Positions 8,855-17,439 of a stretch of DNA of 64,000 bases are shown piece after piece. Made by a program: the position numbers and the translations under genes. The stretch's first letter is position 1. Every line of letters starts with the position of its first letter. The notes under the pieces were generated by a model. The model searched no databases and had not been told where the DNA came from. It saw only the letters and a list, made by a program, of their open reading frames with translations. The DNA comes from Ruminococcus sp. JC304 (lineage in GTDB: Bacteria > Bacillota > Clostridia > Lachnospirales > Lachnospiraceae): assembly GCA_000285855.2 (NCBI GenBank), contig HE978651.1, forward strand, positions 2,392,297 to 2,456,296. Reading direction: 5' to 3'.

Positions 8855-8897
8855 CGTAAATAGTCTTTTCTTCTGCCGAAAACAAAACCAGTACTTT

Positions 8898-9722
8898 CTA
8901 CTTTACTCCCAGTTTCTCCAGTTCTGCTGTTCCCTGCTTAAATGAATGGAATTGAATAGCATGAATTCCAAACTTCTCTGCAGCTTCACAATTTTCTTTT
9001 CTGTCATCCAGAAAAACAGATTTCTCAGGCTCCAGATGATAACGTTCGATCAAAGTCCGATATATTTCCGGTTCTGGTTTGATCTGCTTTACATCACAGG
9101 AAAAAACCGCTCCGTCTACATATTTCAGAAACGTAAGTTTCTGTTTTGTCATTCGCATGGTCTCATTTCCATAATTAGATAAAATATAGACTTTATATCC
9201 CTTATCTTTCAGATAGCGCACCCAGGTATCTGCATACTCCATCTTTTCAATAGTTTTACCGGAGTCCTTCATTACAGCCCGGATTTCCGCTTCACAGTCC
9301 GGCGCTGCTTTCACCATCTGATTCACATAATATTCTTCCTCATAGCTTCCCCGGTCACGTTCATTCCATGTATCACTGAGAAATACAGCTTTTGCGATCT
9401 TATCCCTTTTCTCCGGTGTAAATTCAAAGCTGTCCAGATAGGCCTCCCACTCAAATTTAACCAACACCTTACCTACATCAAAAATAATATTTTCCACCAC
9501 TGAATTCCTCTCTTTCTTTTTGTCACGGTCCAGTATCCTGTAAACCATCCACATTGCATAAGCAAGAACAGGGACAATAATGGCAACTCCAATTGCTGCC
9601 CTGAAATAATTACCAGCATTTTCGCCCTTGCCAAAAGCAAAAAACATGGGCATGCACGCTGCCAGAAGCAGGACAATAATGGCAATCCATGCTCCAATCT
9701 GTTTCTTTTTATTATTTTTCAT
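8898..9722 (-). CDS. Membrane-anchored HAD-family phosphatase
   Basis: This 274-residue protein starts with two hydrophobic segments (about 8-27 and 38-60), followed by a basic linker (DRDKKKER) and a cytoplasmic HAD domain of the YihX type. HAD motifs are IIFDVGKVLV (motif I, nucleophile Asp), ILSNYGN (motif II), IKPEPEIY (motif III Lys) and VFLDDRKEN (motif IV). The substrate is probably a phosphorylated small molecule such as a sugar or nucleotide phosphate, unknown here. The ATG at 9722 follows GGAGAGG; a TTG 15 bases upstream is ignored. It lies 100 bases downstream of purA with a hairpin between. Confidence 0.83.
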   Translation of the reverse strand: MKNNKKKQIGAWIAIIVLLLAACMPMFFAFGKGENAGNYFRAAIGVAIIVPVLAYAMWMVYRILDRDKKKERNSVVENIIFDVGKVLVKFEWEAYLDSFEFTPEKRDKIAKAVFLSDTWNERDRGSYEEEYYVNQMVKAAPDCEAEIRAVMKDSGKTIEKMEYADTWVRYLKDKGYKVYILSNYGNETMRMTKQKLTFLKYVDGAVFSCDVKQIKPEPEIYRTLIERYHLEPEKSVFLDDRKENCEAAEKFGIHAIQFHSFKQGTAELEKLGVK

Positions 9723-9746
9723 TTTATACCTCTCCAAGATAAAGAT

Positions 9747-9784
9747 AAGGCTGCCGCAAAAAATCTGTGATCTGCGACAGCCTT
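9747..9784 (-). terminator. Hairpin between purA and the HAD gene
   Basis: AAGGCTGTCGCA (minus, from 9784) pairs with TGCGGCAGCCTT (to 9747), one mismatch. The following minus-strand sequence is only moderately T-rich (ATCTTTATC), so termination may be partial. Confidence 0.5.
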
Positions 9785-9822
9785 TCCTGGTTATTGGTTG
9801 CAGCTTTCAGCAACCCACATTT

Positions 9823-11103
9823 TTATTTATTTCTGTAGATAATATCGTCTCTTCCAGGTCCGTTGGAAATCATAGTGATGGGGAATCCAATCTGTTTTTC
9901 TACAAATTCAATATATTTTCTGCAGTTCTCAGGCAGATCCTCATATTTTTTGATTCCACGGATATCACATTTCCATCCTGGCAGTTTCTCCAGAACAGGT
10001 TTTGCTTTCTCAAGCTTTACAGTAGTCGGGAAATCTGTGGTAATCTCACCGTCAATATCATATGCAGTACAAACCGGTATCTCATCCAGATATCCCAGAA
10101 CATCCAGTACTGTAAATGCTACATCTGTAGTTCCCTGCATACGGCATCCGTATTTGGAAGCAACACAGTCAAACCATCCCATACGTCTCGGACGTCCTGT
10201 AGTAGCACCAAACTCACCGCCGTCACCACCGCGTTTTCTCAGCTCATCTGCCTCTTCCCCAAAAATTTCAGAAACAAATGCTCCTGCTCCTACTGCACTG
10301 GAATAAGCCTTGCATACAGTGACGATCTCCTTAATTTCATATGGTGGAAGACCTGCTCCTACTGCACCATATCCTGCCAGTGTAGAAGAAGAAGTAACCA
10401 TTGGATAAATTCCATGATCAGGATCCTTCAGAGAACCAAGCTGTCCCTCAAGAAGAACCTCTTTTCCCTCTTTCAGTGCATTCCACAGATAAAGAGAAAC
10501 ATCACATACATATGGCTCAACCATTTTCTTATATTCCATCATTTCTTCAAAAAGCTTCTCAGGATCAAGAAGTGGTTTATGATATAAATGCTCCAGTAAA
10601 ACATTTTTAGTCTCGCATACACTTGCCAGCTTCTCTTTCAGATGCTCTTCATCAAAAAGCTCGCTGACCTGGAAACCGATCTTTGCGTATTTGTCTGAAT
10701 AAAACGGTGCAATACCGGATTTAGTGGATCCAAAAGATTTACCGCCCAGACGTTCCTCCTCATACTGGTCAAAAAGGATATGATAAGGCATTACCATCTG
10801 CGCTCTCTCAGAAATAAGAATCTTCGGAGCCGGTACACCTCTGCTTACTACTTCATTATATTCCTTGAAAAATACCGGAATATTTAAAGCTACGCCATTA
10901 CCGATCACACTTGTTGTGTGATCATAGAATACACCTGACGGAAGGGTATGAAGGGCAAATTTACCATAATTATTTACGATAGTATGACCTGCATTTGCTC
11001 CGCCCTGAAATCTTACAATAATATCTGCTTTCTGGGCAAGCATATCGGTAATCTTACCTTTACCCTCGTCACCCCAGTTAGCACCTACAACCGCTTTTAC
11101 CAT
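9823..11103 (-). CDS. purA: Adenylosuccinate synthetase PurA
   Basis: This 426-residue enzyme makes adenylosuccinate from IMP, aspartate and GTP, the first committed step to AMP. Visible motifs are the P-loop-like GDEGKGKITDML at residue 9, GGANAGHTI (with the catalytic His) near 36 and the signature TTGRPRRMGWFD near 300. Length matches bacterial PurA (about 430). It follows purB on the same strand with a 76-base gap that contains an intergenic hairpin repeat. The ATG at 11103 follows AGGAGG at good spacing. Confidence 0.96.
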   Translation of the reverse strand: MVKAVVGANWGDEGKGKITDMLAQKADIIVRFQGGANAGHTIVNNYGKFALHTLPSGVFYDHTTSVIGNGVALNIPVFFKEYNEVVSRGVPAPKILISERAQMVMPYHILFDQYEEERLGGKSFGSTKSGIAPFYSDKYAKIGFQVSELFDEEHLKEKLASVCETKNVLLEHLYHKPLLDPEKLFEEMMEYKKMVEPYVCDVSLYLWNALKEGKEVLLEGQLGSLKDPDHGIYPMVTSSSTLAGYGAVGAGLPPYEIKEIVTVCKAYSSAVGAGAFVSEIFGEEADELRKRGGDGGEFGATTGRPRRMGWFDCVASKYGCRMQGTTDVAFTVLDVLGYLDEIPVCTAYDIDGEITTDFPTTVKLEKAKPVLEKLPGWKCDIRGIKKYEDLPENCRKYIEFVEKQIGFPITMISNGPGRDDIIYRNK

Positions 11104-11132
11104 AATTTGCTATTCCTCCTGAAATCTGTATA

Positions 11133-11171
11133 AGTCAAGCGGATATTCGCAGTCCGCTTTGCTACTTGACT
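11133..11171. repeat. 39-bp dispersed hairpin repeat, copy A
   Basis: AGTCAAGCGG...CTACTTGACT, forming AGTCAA/TTGACT and AAGCGGA/TCCGCTT stems. It lies 8 bases downstream of the purB stop. A near-identical copy is at 25087-25125, just downstream of another minus-strand gene. Confidence 0.75.
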
Positions 11172-11179
11172 CGCTTAAA

Positions 11180-12616
11180 TCAAACGTTGATCTCTGCTTT
11201 AATTCCCAGCATATCCTTATGAGCATCAAGAATGGGCTGAACCACTTTGCTCACAAATTTCTCTGTCTGCTCCTTGGCACGTCCCACATATTTTGTAGGA
11301 TCCATGGATTTCTGAAGATCCTCAAGTGTCAGATTAAATGCAGGATCCGCCGCAATCAGCTCAAGGAGATTGTTATCCTTGCCCTCTACCTTTACGGTCT
11401 TTCCGGCTTCCATGGAAAGCTCACGAATACGTTCATGAAGTTCCTGACGGTCTCCGCCTGCCTTTACTGCATCCATCATGATATTCTCAGTAGCCATGAA
11501 TGGAAGCTCTGCCATCATATGTTTCTCAATAACTTTAGGATATACCACCAGTCCATCCACTACATTGAGGCACAGATCCAAGATTCCGTCAATTGCCAGA
11601 AATCCTTCCGGAATGCTCAGACGCTTGTTTGCTGAATCATCCAGTGTTCTCTCAAACCACTGAGTTGCAGATGTGATCGCAGGGTTCAGAGCATCTACCA
11701 TCACATATCTGGAAAGAGATGCAATACGTTCACTTCTCATAGGATTTCTCTTATATGCCATTGCAGAAGAACCAATCTGTGATTTTTCAAATGGCTCCTC
11801 TACCTCTTTCAGATGCTGAAGGAGACGGATATCATTTGACATCTTATGTGCACTTGCTGCAATTCCGGCAAGAATATTGGCAACACGAGTGTCTACCTTA
11901 CGGGAATAGGTCTGTCCGGATACCGGATAGCATTCCTTAAATCCCATCTTCTCTGCGATCATAGGATCAATCTTGTCAATGGTCTCCTGGTCTCCGTCAA
12001 AAAGCTCAAGGAAGCTTGCCTGTGTACCTGTAGTTCCCTTGGAGCCAAGAAGCTTCATTGTACTTAACACATACTCCAGATCCTCCAGGTCAAGTAAAAA
12101 CTCCTGAGTCCATAATGTTGCACGCTTTCCTACAGTAGTAGGCTGTGCAGGCTGGAAATGTGTAAAAGCCAGGGTCGGCTGTGCCTTGTATTTGTCTGCA
12201 AAAGCAGCAAGCTCTGCGATAACATTGACCAGCTTTTTTCGTACAAGCTTCAAGGCTTCTGTCATCACAATAATATCTGTATTGTCACCTACATAACAGG
12301 AGGTAGCTCCCAGATGGATGATGCCCTTTGCTTTCGGGCACTGTACACCGTATGCATATACATGAGACATAACATCATGGCGTACCTGACGTTCTCTCTC
12401 TCTGGCAACCTCATAATTAATATCTTCTGCATGAGCTTTCAGCTCATCGATCTGCTCCTGTGTAATGTTAAGACCAAGCTCCTTCTCTGTCTCTGCAAGT
12501 GCGATCCAGAGTTTTCTCCAGGTACGGAATTTCATGTCCGGAGAAAAGATATACTGCATTTCTTTGCTGGCATAACGTTCTGATAAAGGACTTACATATC
12601 TGTCTGTACTCATCAT
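11180..12616 (-). CDS. purB: Adenylosuccinate lyase PurB
   Basis: This 478-residue enzyme of the fumarase/aspartase superfamily cleaves SAICAR and adenylosuccinate to release fumarate. The mobile catalytic signature is [17 protein letters not shown] near residue 290. [13 protein letters not shown] (about 105) and [11 protein letters not shown] (about 205) provide further active-site loops. It is 478 residues, like the longer PurB type of eukaryotes and some clostridia. It precedes purA, and a good sigma-A promoter lies 43 bases upstream. Two adjacent ATGs (12616, 12613) follow GGAGA; the second has better spacing. Confidence 0.95.
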   Translation of the reverse strand: MMSTDRYVSPLSERYASKEMQYIFSPDMKFRTWRKLWIALAETEKELGLNITQEQIDELKAHAEDINYEVARERERQVRHDVMSHVYAYGVQCPKAKGIIHLGATSCYVGDNTDIIVMTEALKLVRKKLVNVIAELAAFADKYKAQPTLAFTHFQPAQPTTVGKRATLWTQEFLLDLEDLEYVLSTMKLLGSKGTTGTQASFLELFDGDQETIDKIDPMIAEKMGFKECYPVSGQTYSRKVDTRVANILAGIAASAHKMSNDIRLLQHLKEVEEPFEKSQIGSSAMAYKRNPMRSERIASLSRYVMVDALNPAITSATQWFERTLDDSANKRLSIPEGFLAIDGILDLCLNVVDGLVVYPKVIEKHMMAELPFMATENIMMDAVKAGGDRQELHERIRELSMEAGKTVKVEGKDNNLLELIAADPAFNLTLEDLQKSMDPTKYVGRAKEQTEKFVSKVVQPILDAHKDMLGIKAEINV

Positions 12617-12658
12617 TCACTCTCCTGTTTTTTAGTAGGATGGTTTTCATCCTTTGAA

Positions 12659-12687
12659 ATTATATACCATCATTCCCCTAAAAGCAA
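12659..12687 (-). promoter_or_regulatory. Sigma-A promoter of purB(-purA)
   Basis: Minus strand: TTGCTT (12687-12682), 17-base spacer, TATAAT (12664-12659). It sits in the 82-base gap after the ABC ATPase gene. Confidence 0.75.
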
Positions 12688-12698
12688 CCACAAAAACC

Positions 12699-13385
12699 TT
12701 ATCCCTGATGGAATTTGCCAAGAAACTCCTTCATTCGCACATGATCAGAGGCAAAAACCTCCTGGGGAGTTCCTTCTACTGCGATCAGGCCTTTGTCCAT
12801 AAAGATAATATGATCCGAAATGTCCCTTGCAAAAGTCATCTCATGAGTAACGATCACCATGGTGATATGCTCCGCTGCCAGATCTCTGATTACTTTCAGG
12901 ATCTCACCTGTAAGCTCAGGATCCAATGCTGAAGTAGGCTCATCAAAAAACAGGATCTTCGGATTCATACAAAGAGCTCTGGCAATGGATACACGCTGCT
13001 GCTGTCCGCCTGACAACTGGAATGGGTAAGCATTCTCCCTGTCAGAAAGCCCCATCTGCTTTAACAGCTTCCTTGCCTGGGCATACACTTCATCCTTTTT
13101 TCTTTTCTGCACCCTGATGGGAGCATCTGTAATATTCTTCAATACAGAAAAATGGGGAAATAGATTAAAATTCTGGAATACCAGCCCCACATCCCCCTGT
13201 TTGATAATTTCACCGCTGTCCGGTGTCTCAAGTCCTGTAGCGCAACGAAGAAGTGTAGATTTACCGGAACCGGAAGGTCCGATAATGCTTAAAACTTCTC
13301 CCTCCTCCACCTCAAGGGAAATGTCTTTCAAGACTTCAAGGTTTCCGAAGCTTTTTTTAATATGCTTCATTTCAAATAACTTCAT
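12699..13385 (-). CDS. Polar amino acid ABC transporter ATP-binding protein
   Basis: This 228-residue ATPase has Walker A GPSGSGKSTLL (about 34), Q-loop VFQNFNLF, the ABC signature LSGGQQQRVSIARAL, Walker B ILFFDEPTSALDP and the switch His VIVTHEM. It is a GlnQ/HisP-type subunit that drives amino acid import at the cytoplasmic face of the membrane. It is the last gene of the SBP-permease-ATPase operon and lies 72 bases after the permease. The exact amino acid cannot be told from sequence. Confidence 0.94.
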   Translation of the reverse strand: MKLFEMKHIKKSFGNLEVLKDISLEVEEGEVLSIIGPSGSGKSTLLRCATGLETPDSGEIIKQGDVGLVFQNFNLFPHFSVLKNITDAPIRVQKRKKDEVYAQARKLLKQMGLSDRENAYPFQLSGGQQQRVSIARALCMNPKILFFDEPTSALDPELTGEILKVIRDLAAEHITMVIVTHEMTFARDISDHIIFMDKGLIAVEGTPQEVFASDHVRMKEFLGKFHQG

Positions 13386-13457
13386 ATATTTTCCTCTTAT
13401 CTGTCACTGAACTCACTGATATCTATCAGCTTCCTGACAATTCTGTCATCTACTCTG

Positions 13458-14108
13458 TTAACGGTAATAATTCAGTTTCTTCTCAATTTTATCCATTACG
13501 ATTGCCACCACCAGATTAAACACAAAATAGAATACTGCCGCGATCACAAAAGGCATCATAGTGGTCTGGGCACTGGCAATCTGTTTGGCAATGGTAAACA
13601 TTTCCGCTACTGCAACCACAAAGGCCAGCGAGGTATCCTTCACCAGTGTGATCACTTCATTTGTCACAGCCGGAAGAATTCTCTTGATCACCTGGGGCAG
13701 GATAATTCTGAAAAATGTCTGCATCTTATTATATCCCAGAATTTTGGCTGCTTCATACTGACCTGCGGAAATGGATTCAATTCCACCTCTGTAAATCTCT
13801 GCAAAATATGCCGCATAGTTAATGCTGAAAGCGATAAACACAGCGATCAGGCTGTAACCCATGGAAATACGGATGCCAAAAATAAAATAGGGTCCAAAAT
13901 ATACTACCATCAGCTGCAGCATTAAGGGCGTTCCACGCATAATGGAAATATATGCAGATACAATCCCCCGCATCACCGGATTCTTCGACATTCTGCCAAA
14001 ACAGATCAGAAGTCCCAGCGGCAGGGAAAACAACAGTGTCACAACAAAAATCTCCACAGATACCACCATACCACTGGCAAGCTGTTGAAGCATCACGCTT
14101 ATTGACAT
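13458..14108 (-). CDS. Polar amino acid ABC transporter permease
   Basis: This 216-residue membrane protein has about five transmembrane helices and the HisM/GlnP-type EAA loop YEAAKILGYNKMQTFFRIILP near residue 130. I start at the ATG at 14108 (MSISVMLQQ), 7 bases after AGGAGG, rather than the in-frame upstream codon. It lies between the binding-protein gene (110 bases upstream) and the ATPase gene. It forms the membrane channel, probably as a homodimer since only one permease gene is present. Confidence 0.93.
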   Translation of the reverse strand: MSISVMLQQLASGMVVSVEIFVVTLLFSLPLGLLICFGRMSKNPVMRGIVSAYISIMRGTPLMLQLMVVYFGPYFIFGIRISMGYSLIAVFIAFSINYAAYFAEIYRGGIESISAGQYEAAKILGYNKMQTFFRIILPQVIKRILPAVTNEVITLVKDTSLAFVVAVAEMFTIAKQIASAQTTMMPFVIAAVFYFVFNLVVAIVMDKIEKKLNYYR

Positions 14109-14218
14109 ATAAGTTTCCTCCTGAATAAAATATATCCTGTACAGTACGAAAGGGACTGTCACAACAAAAATGCTTTCTGCTGCAATAGCCCCGTTCCTTT
14201 ATTTATTTAACACAACTA

Positions 14219-15088
14219 TTATTCTGCTTTTGCTTCTTCTGTAGGAGTAGCTTCAGCCTCTTCGGTTTCATCCTCAGCTGCATTCTTCTCTTCCTCTCCA
14301 CCAATGCAAAGCATATCTGCTACTTCATATTTCTCAGCAAGCTTATCTACCTCACCTGCATCATAAAGCTTCAGAACTTCATTCCATACAGTATCCTTCA
14401 GTTCGTCATTGCCTTTCTTGAAACCAATGCCGTACTGCTCACTCTGAATCGGCTCGTCCATGATCACATATTTACCTTCTTCTCTCTGAGAAAGCTGATA
14501 TTTGGCAACACCGATATCTACTGCAATGGCATCTGCTGCACCGGAATCCAGATTCATAAATGCTGTATTATAATCAGGATTCTCTGTAAGTGACCCAAAG
14601 CTTGCTGTCAGATCCTTGTTGTCGTCATTATTCAGTGCATCCAAAGCTGCAGAAGCCGCCTGCACAACTACATTCTTACCTGCCAGATCTGTCAGCTTCT
14701 CAATACCGGAATCTGCGGCAACAACCATTACCTGCTCATTGTTCAGGTATGGATCAGACCAGGTATAATCATCCTCACGTCCATTGATCGTGAAACCATT
14801 CCAGATACAGTCAATGGATCCTGAATTCAGTTCCATATCCTTAGAATCCCAGTTGATCGGTTTTTTGACCAGTTCCCATCCAAGATTATCACAGACTTCC
14901 TGTGCAAGATCAAGGTCAAAGCCTACATATTCTCCATTATCATCCTTATATCCAAAAGGAGGATACTCTGCATCAAAACCAACTGTTAAAGTTTTATTCT
15001 CAACATCTGCATATACAGAAACAACACCAGCCATAAGAGAAGCTGCCATTGCGCCGGCCATAAGTACTGCTAATGTTCTCTTTTTCAT
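14219..15088 (-). CDS. Polar amino acid ABC transporter substrate-binding protein
   Basis: This 289-residue protein starts with a Sec signal peptide (MKKRTLAVLMAGAMAASLM..., likely cleavage after SVYA). The family-3 binding-protein fold follows: TLTVGFDAEYPPFGYKDDNG, GFDLDLAQEV, DCIWNGFTINGRE and LVVVAADS-like lobes. There is no lipobox Cys, unusual for a cell-wall-facing protein in a monoderm. The last 30 residues are an acidic Glu/Ala/Thr tail (EEEKNAAEDETEEAEA...) not part of the usual fold. The ATG at 15088 follows GAGGAG; an earlier in-frame ATG is too close to that site. A sigma-A promoter lies upstream. Confidence 0.92.
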   Translation of the reverse strand: MKKRTLAVLMAGAMAASLMAGVVSVYADVENKTLTVGFDAEYPPFGYKDDNGEYVGFDLDLAQEVCDNLGWELVKKPINWDSKDMELNSGSIDCIWNGFTINGREDDYTWSDPYLNNEQVMVVAADSGIEKLTDLAGKNVVVQAASAALDALNNDDNKDLTASFGSLTENPDYNTAFMNLDSGAADAIAVDIGVAKYQLSQREEGKYVIMDEPIQSEQYGIGFKKGNDELKDTVWNEVLKLYDAGEVDKLAEKYEVADMLCIGGEEEKNAAEDETEEAEATPTEEAKAE

Positions 15089-15159
15089 GATAAACATCTC
15101 CTCTTCATCTATTTTGTCTTTTATCACGCAGTCACTCTACCACGCGAAAGCATGTGTTT

Positions 15160-15188
15160 ATCCTAACATAAGCCCACATGGCTGTCAA
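15160..15188 (-). promoter_or_regulatory. Sigma-A promoter of the amino acid ABC operon
   Basis: Minus strand: TTGACA (15188-15183), 17-base spacer, TAGGAT (15165-15160), 71 bases upstream of the binding-protein start. Confidence 0.7.
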
Positions 15189-15228
15189 CCCTTCTTTTCA
15201 AAATAGCCAGAGGATTTTCCTGTATCAG

Positions 15229-15373
15229 GTTACTGTTCACTCCGTTCCCAGCAACACGCTTCGCGATGCACAGAATTTATGCTAATCGCATAAATTCGCG
15301 CGGTATGTCTCGGGTTTTCTGTGACCTTCGCTCACAAAAAACACCTCGCGGGATATTACCAGTGAACAGTAAC
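15229..15373. mobile_element. 145-bp MITE-like element (long form of the 27-bp palindrome), copy 3
   Basis: The left end GTTACTGTTCACT is the exact reverse complement of the right end AGTGAACAGTAAC (13-bp terminal inverted repeats). The element is flanked by perfect direct repeats TGTATCAG at 15221-15228 and 15374-15381. Its first 27 bases match the short copies elsewhere. Inside are hairpins, including GAATTTATGC-taatc-GCATAAATTC (15273-15297). It has no ORF. The right flanking repeat contains the stop codon of the TPR gene, so the insertion happened at the very end of that gene. Confidence 0.8.
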
Positions 15374-15377
15374 TGTA

Positions 15378-16160
15378 TCAGGAACCTGTACTCCTGTGAT
15401 ATCCTGCAGTAAGTTTTGCAAGCGTACTGTCCACATCCTTTTCTCCCAGGGCAGGTTCGGGAACAGCAGCAAATTGTTTCAAAGCATTCTGTATATCCTT
15501 TTTGATCTCATCTGTCACTTCAAGCCTGACCAGTTCCTTTTCATACTCAGCCCCGGAACGGATGCTCCGGTATGACAACAGATATGCTTTTAATTCTTTC
15601 GGAGATTTTTCCTTTTCCCATGCGTGATAAAAACACTCCATGGCTTTCTCCATCTGAAACAGATAGCTGTAGGCGCATCCCAGGTTATGCCATACATCCG
15701 ACACAAATCCCTCCCTCTGCTTCTCCAAATCTGTCCTCTCAAGAAGCTTCTGATATACCCGGATAGCATTTACATACATTCCGTTTTCCATCAGAGAATC
15801 TCCCTTTTGCTTCTGACGCATGTCTGCACTTTCCTTACTTATCAGCACCAATCTGCTGTTGAGTGCTTTTAATTCCTCATAGGTAAGATAATTAATTTCC
15901 TTAAATACCGGATAGATCACATCATCTACATGGATATCCTGTCCCAGAAATTGTCTGATCTTTGCTGCCAGTCCGGGTAGGTTCAATTCTTCTCCTATCC
16001 AGATACAAAGCTCCTCATTGATGATGGTTTTATCTATCAGATAAAGGTTATGGTACAGATAGTAGCAAAGCTCTTCTACAGAATAAATATTCGTGCTGAT
16101 ATTCTCTATAAAATACGGACGCTCTGCTTTTTTTGTCTGGCATAAAATATATCCACTCAT
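15378..16160 (-). CDS. TPR-like protein of the DUF5716/DUF5717-type gene cluster
   Basis: This 260-residue soluble protein is of unknown function. Residues about 115-205 form helical TPR-like repeats (GDSLMENGMYVNAIRVYQKL; DVWHNLGCAYSYLFQMEKAM; ECFYHAWEKE). The N-terminal 100 residues contain a helical Leu/Tyr-rich domain (SVEELCYYLYHNLYLID). It lies 13 bases after the actin-fold gene in a three-gene operon, so it probably works as an adaptor for those two proteins. The stop codon is inside a direct repeat flanking an inserted element. Start ATG follows AAAGGAG. Confidence 0.8.
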   Translation of the reverse strand: MSGYILCQTKKAERPYFIENISTNIYSVEELCYYLYHNLYLIDKTIINEELCIWIGEELNLPGLAAKIRQFLGQDIHVDDVIYPVFKEINYLTYEELKALNSRLVLISKESADMRQKQKGDSLMENGMYVNAIRVYQKLLERTDLEKQREGFVSDVWHNLGCAYSYLFQMEKAMECFYHAWEKEKSPKELKAYLLSYRSIRSGAEYEKELVRLEVTDEIKKDIQNALKQFAAVPEPALGEKDVDSTLAKLTAGYHRSTGS

Positions 16161-16173
16161 CTGTCTGTCTCCT

Positions 16174-17421
16174 TTACCATTCTACTGTCTCTGTCCATAC
16201 CTTACCGCAGGACGGAAACAATTCTCCAAATCCCAGATCCTTCACCGTTACTTTACACTCTTTTGGAGAAATATACTGCAATTCCAGATAAAGCCGTGTG
16301 GTTTTGTTTGGACGCCTTGGAATTCCCGGAAGCATCATGCCCACACGTCTTTTCTCCGGTCTGTCAAAAGTACTCACAACAAACACTAGCTCTTCCGTAT
16401 TATCCAGGATCAATTCGCAGGAAGCCTTGCAGTCATACCAATTATTTCCTGCTTCGATCAGAGGATAATAAGCCGGAGAACCCATAACACGCATCTCCAT
16501 TCCCACATCTGCCATAACAAGAGAATCACTAAGGAAACGATATCCCTTTAATGCCTTATCCTCCAGTTTTTCTTTACCTGCTGCACAGGCACCTTTAGCA
16601 AACAGGTTATTCCCATAAAACACCTTACGTTTCTGATAGCAAAGAATTTTTATGGACTGTCCGGCCCAATCCTGTGAGAAGCCTCTGCCTGTGATCTGAA
16701 TGCTGGAATATAAATCCCTGCCCAAGGTTTGCTGGACAAATTTACAGAATTCAATATCTCTTTCCTCATCATTGACCGGAAGTGCCCTGACAACAGGTTC
16801 TTCCAGTCTGACAGATACCGGTTTCGTACTTCCGTTTAAGGTCAGCTTCCGGAAAGACACATTTTCCGGAGTGAACGCGTACCAGGCAACACTGCGGTTC
16901 CAGGTTTCCCGCTTCTGTGAAAGCGCATAATAATAAAAGCTTTCCCCATAATCCTGAAGCATATATTTTCCTTCCGGAAATCCCATGGACGAAAACGCCT
17001 TCCGAAAATTCTCCACCTGGATATTTCCCAGATCCTCCAGTGTAACTACAATACATTTCGTATTTTTTACCAGTTCAGTGATACCGAGGAACTTCAGGAT
17101 TCCTTTCAGAAATTCAGCCAGCAGCTCCCAGGGCTCATATTCCTGTCCTTCTACCACTACGGAATCCTTTTTTTCGCAGATTCCGTAGAGATCATGGATC
17201 ATAATTCCGCCCTTTTCCCTGGCAAAATACTCTGCTTCCAGTCCTACACAGTAATCCTTCTGCTCTGTTCTCCTGCACAGGCAGGTAGGTGCCTCATACT
17301 GACTTCCTCCCACCTTCATGGAAAGAGAACGTGGTTCCTCTCCTTTACGGTCATAATAACAAATCTGGGAATATTCTCTGCCAAAATCAATTCCCACGAT
17401 CAAATCACGGATTTCGTTCAT
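16174..17421 (-). CDS. Actin/Hsp70-fold protein of unknown function (DUF5716-like)
   Basis: This 415-residue protein begins with an actin-fold phosphate-1-like motif, LIVGIDFGREYSQICYYD, followed by CIVVTLEDLGNIQVENFRKAF and MADVGMEMRV later, reminiscent of DnaK/FtsA-type ATPases. The second subdomain is poorly conserved compared with DnaK, and the last 90 residues look like a beta-sandwich (ELVFVVSTFDRPEKRRVG...). It is probably a cytoplasmic nucleotide-binding switch or scaffold. It sits 18 bases after the 1184-residue gene and 13 before the TPR gene. From memory it resembles the family annotated DUF5716; I could not verify that. Confidence 0.78.
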   Translation of the reverse strand: MNEIRDLIVGIDFGREYSQICYYDRKGEEPRSLSMKVGGSQYEAPTCLCRRTEQKDYCVGLEAEYFAREKGGIMIHDLYGICEKKDSVVVEGQEYEPWELLAEFLKGILKFLGITELVKNTKCIVVTLEDLGNIQVENFRKAFSSMGFPEGKYMLQDYGESFYYYALSQKRETWNRSVAWYAFTPENVSFRKLTLNGSTKPVSVRLEEPVVRALPVNDEERDIEFCKFVQQTLGRDLYSSIQITGRGFSQDWAGQSIKILCYQKRKVFYGNNLFAKGACAAGKEKLEDKALKGYRFLSDSLVMADVGMEMRVMGSPAYYPLIEAGNNWYDCKASCELILDNTEELVFVVSTFDRPEKRRVGMMLPGIPRRPNKTTRLYLELQYISPKECKVTVKDLGFGELFPSCGKVWTETVEW

Positions 17422-17439
17422 CTGTTTCTCCTGTCTTTC

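Noticed and set aside
9628-10587. 319-codon open frame on the plus strand across the HAD gene and purA
   Set aside because: Antisense to two well-identified genes and without a start signal or recognisable protein.
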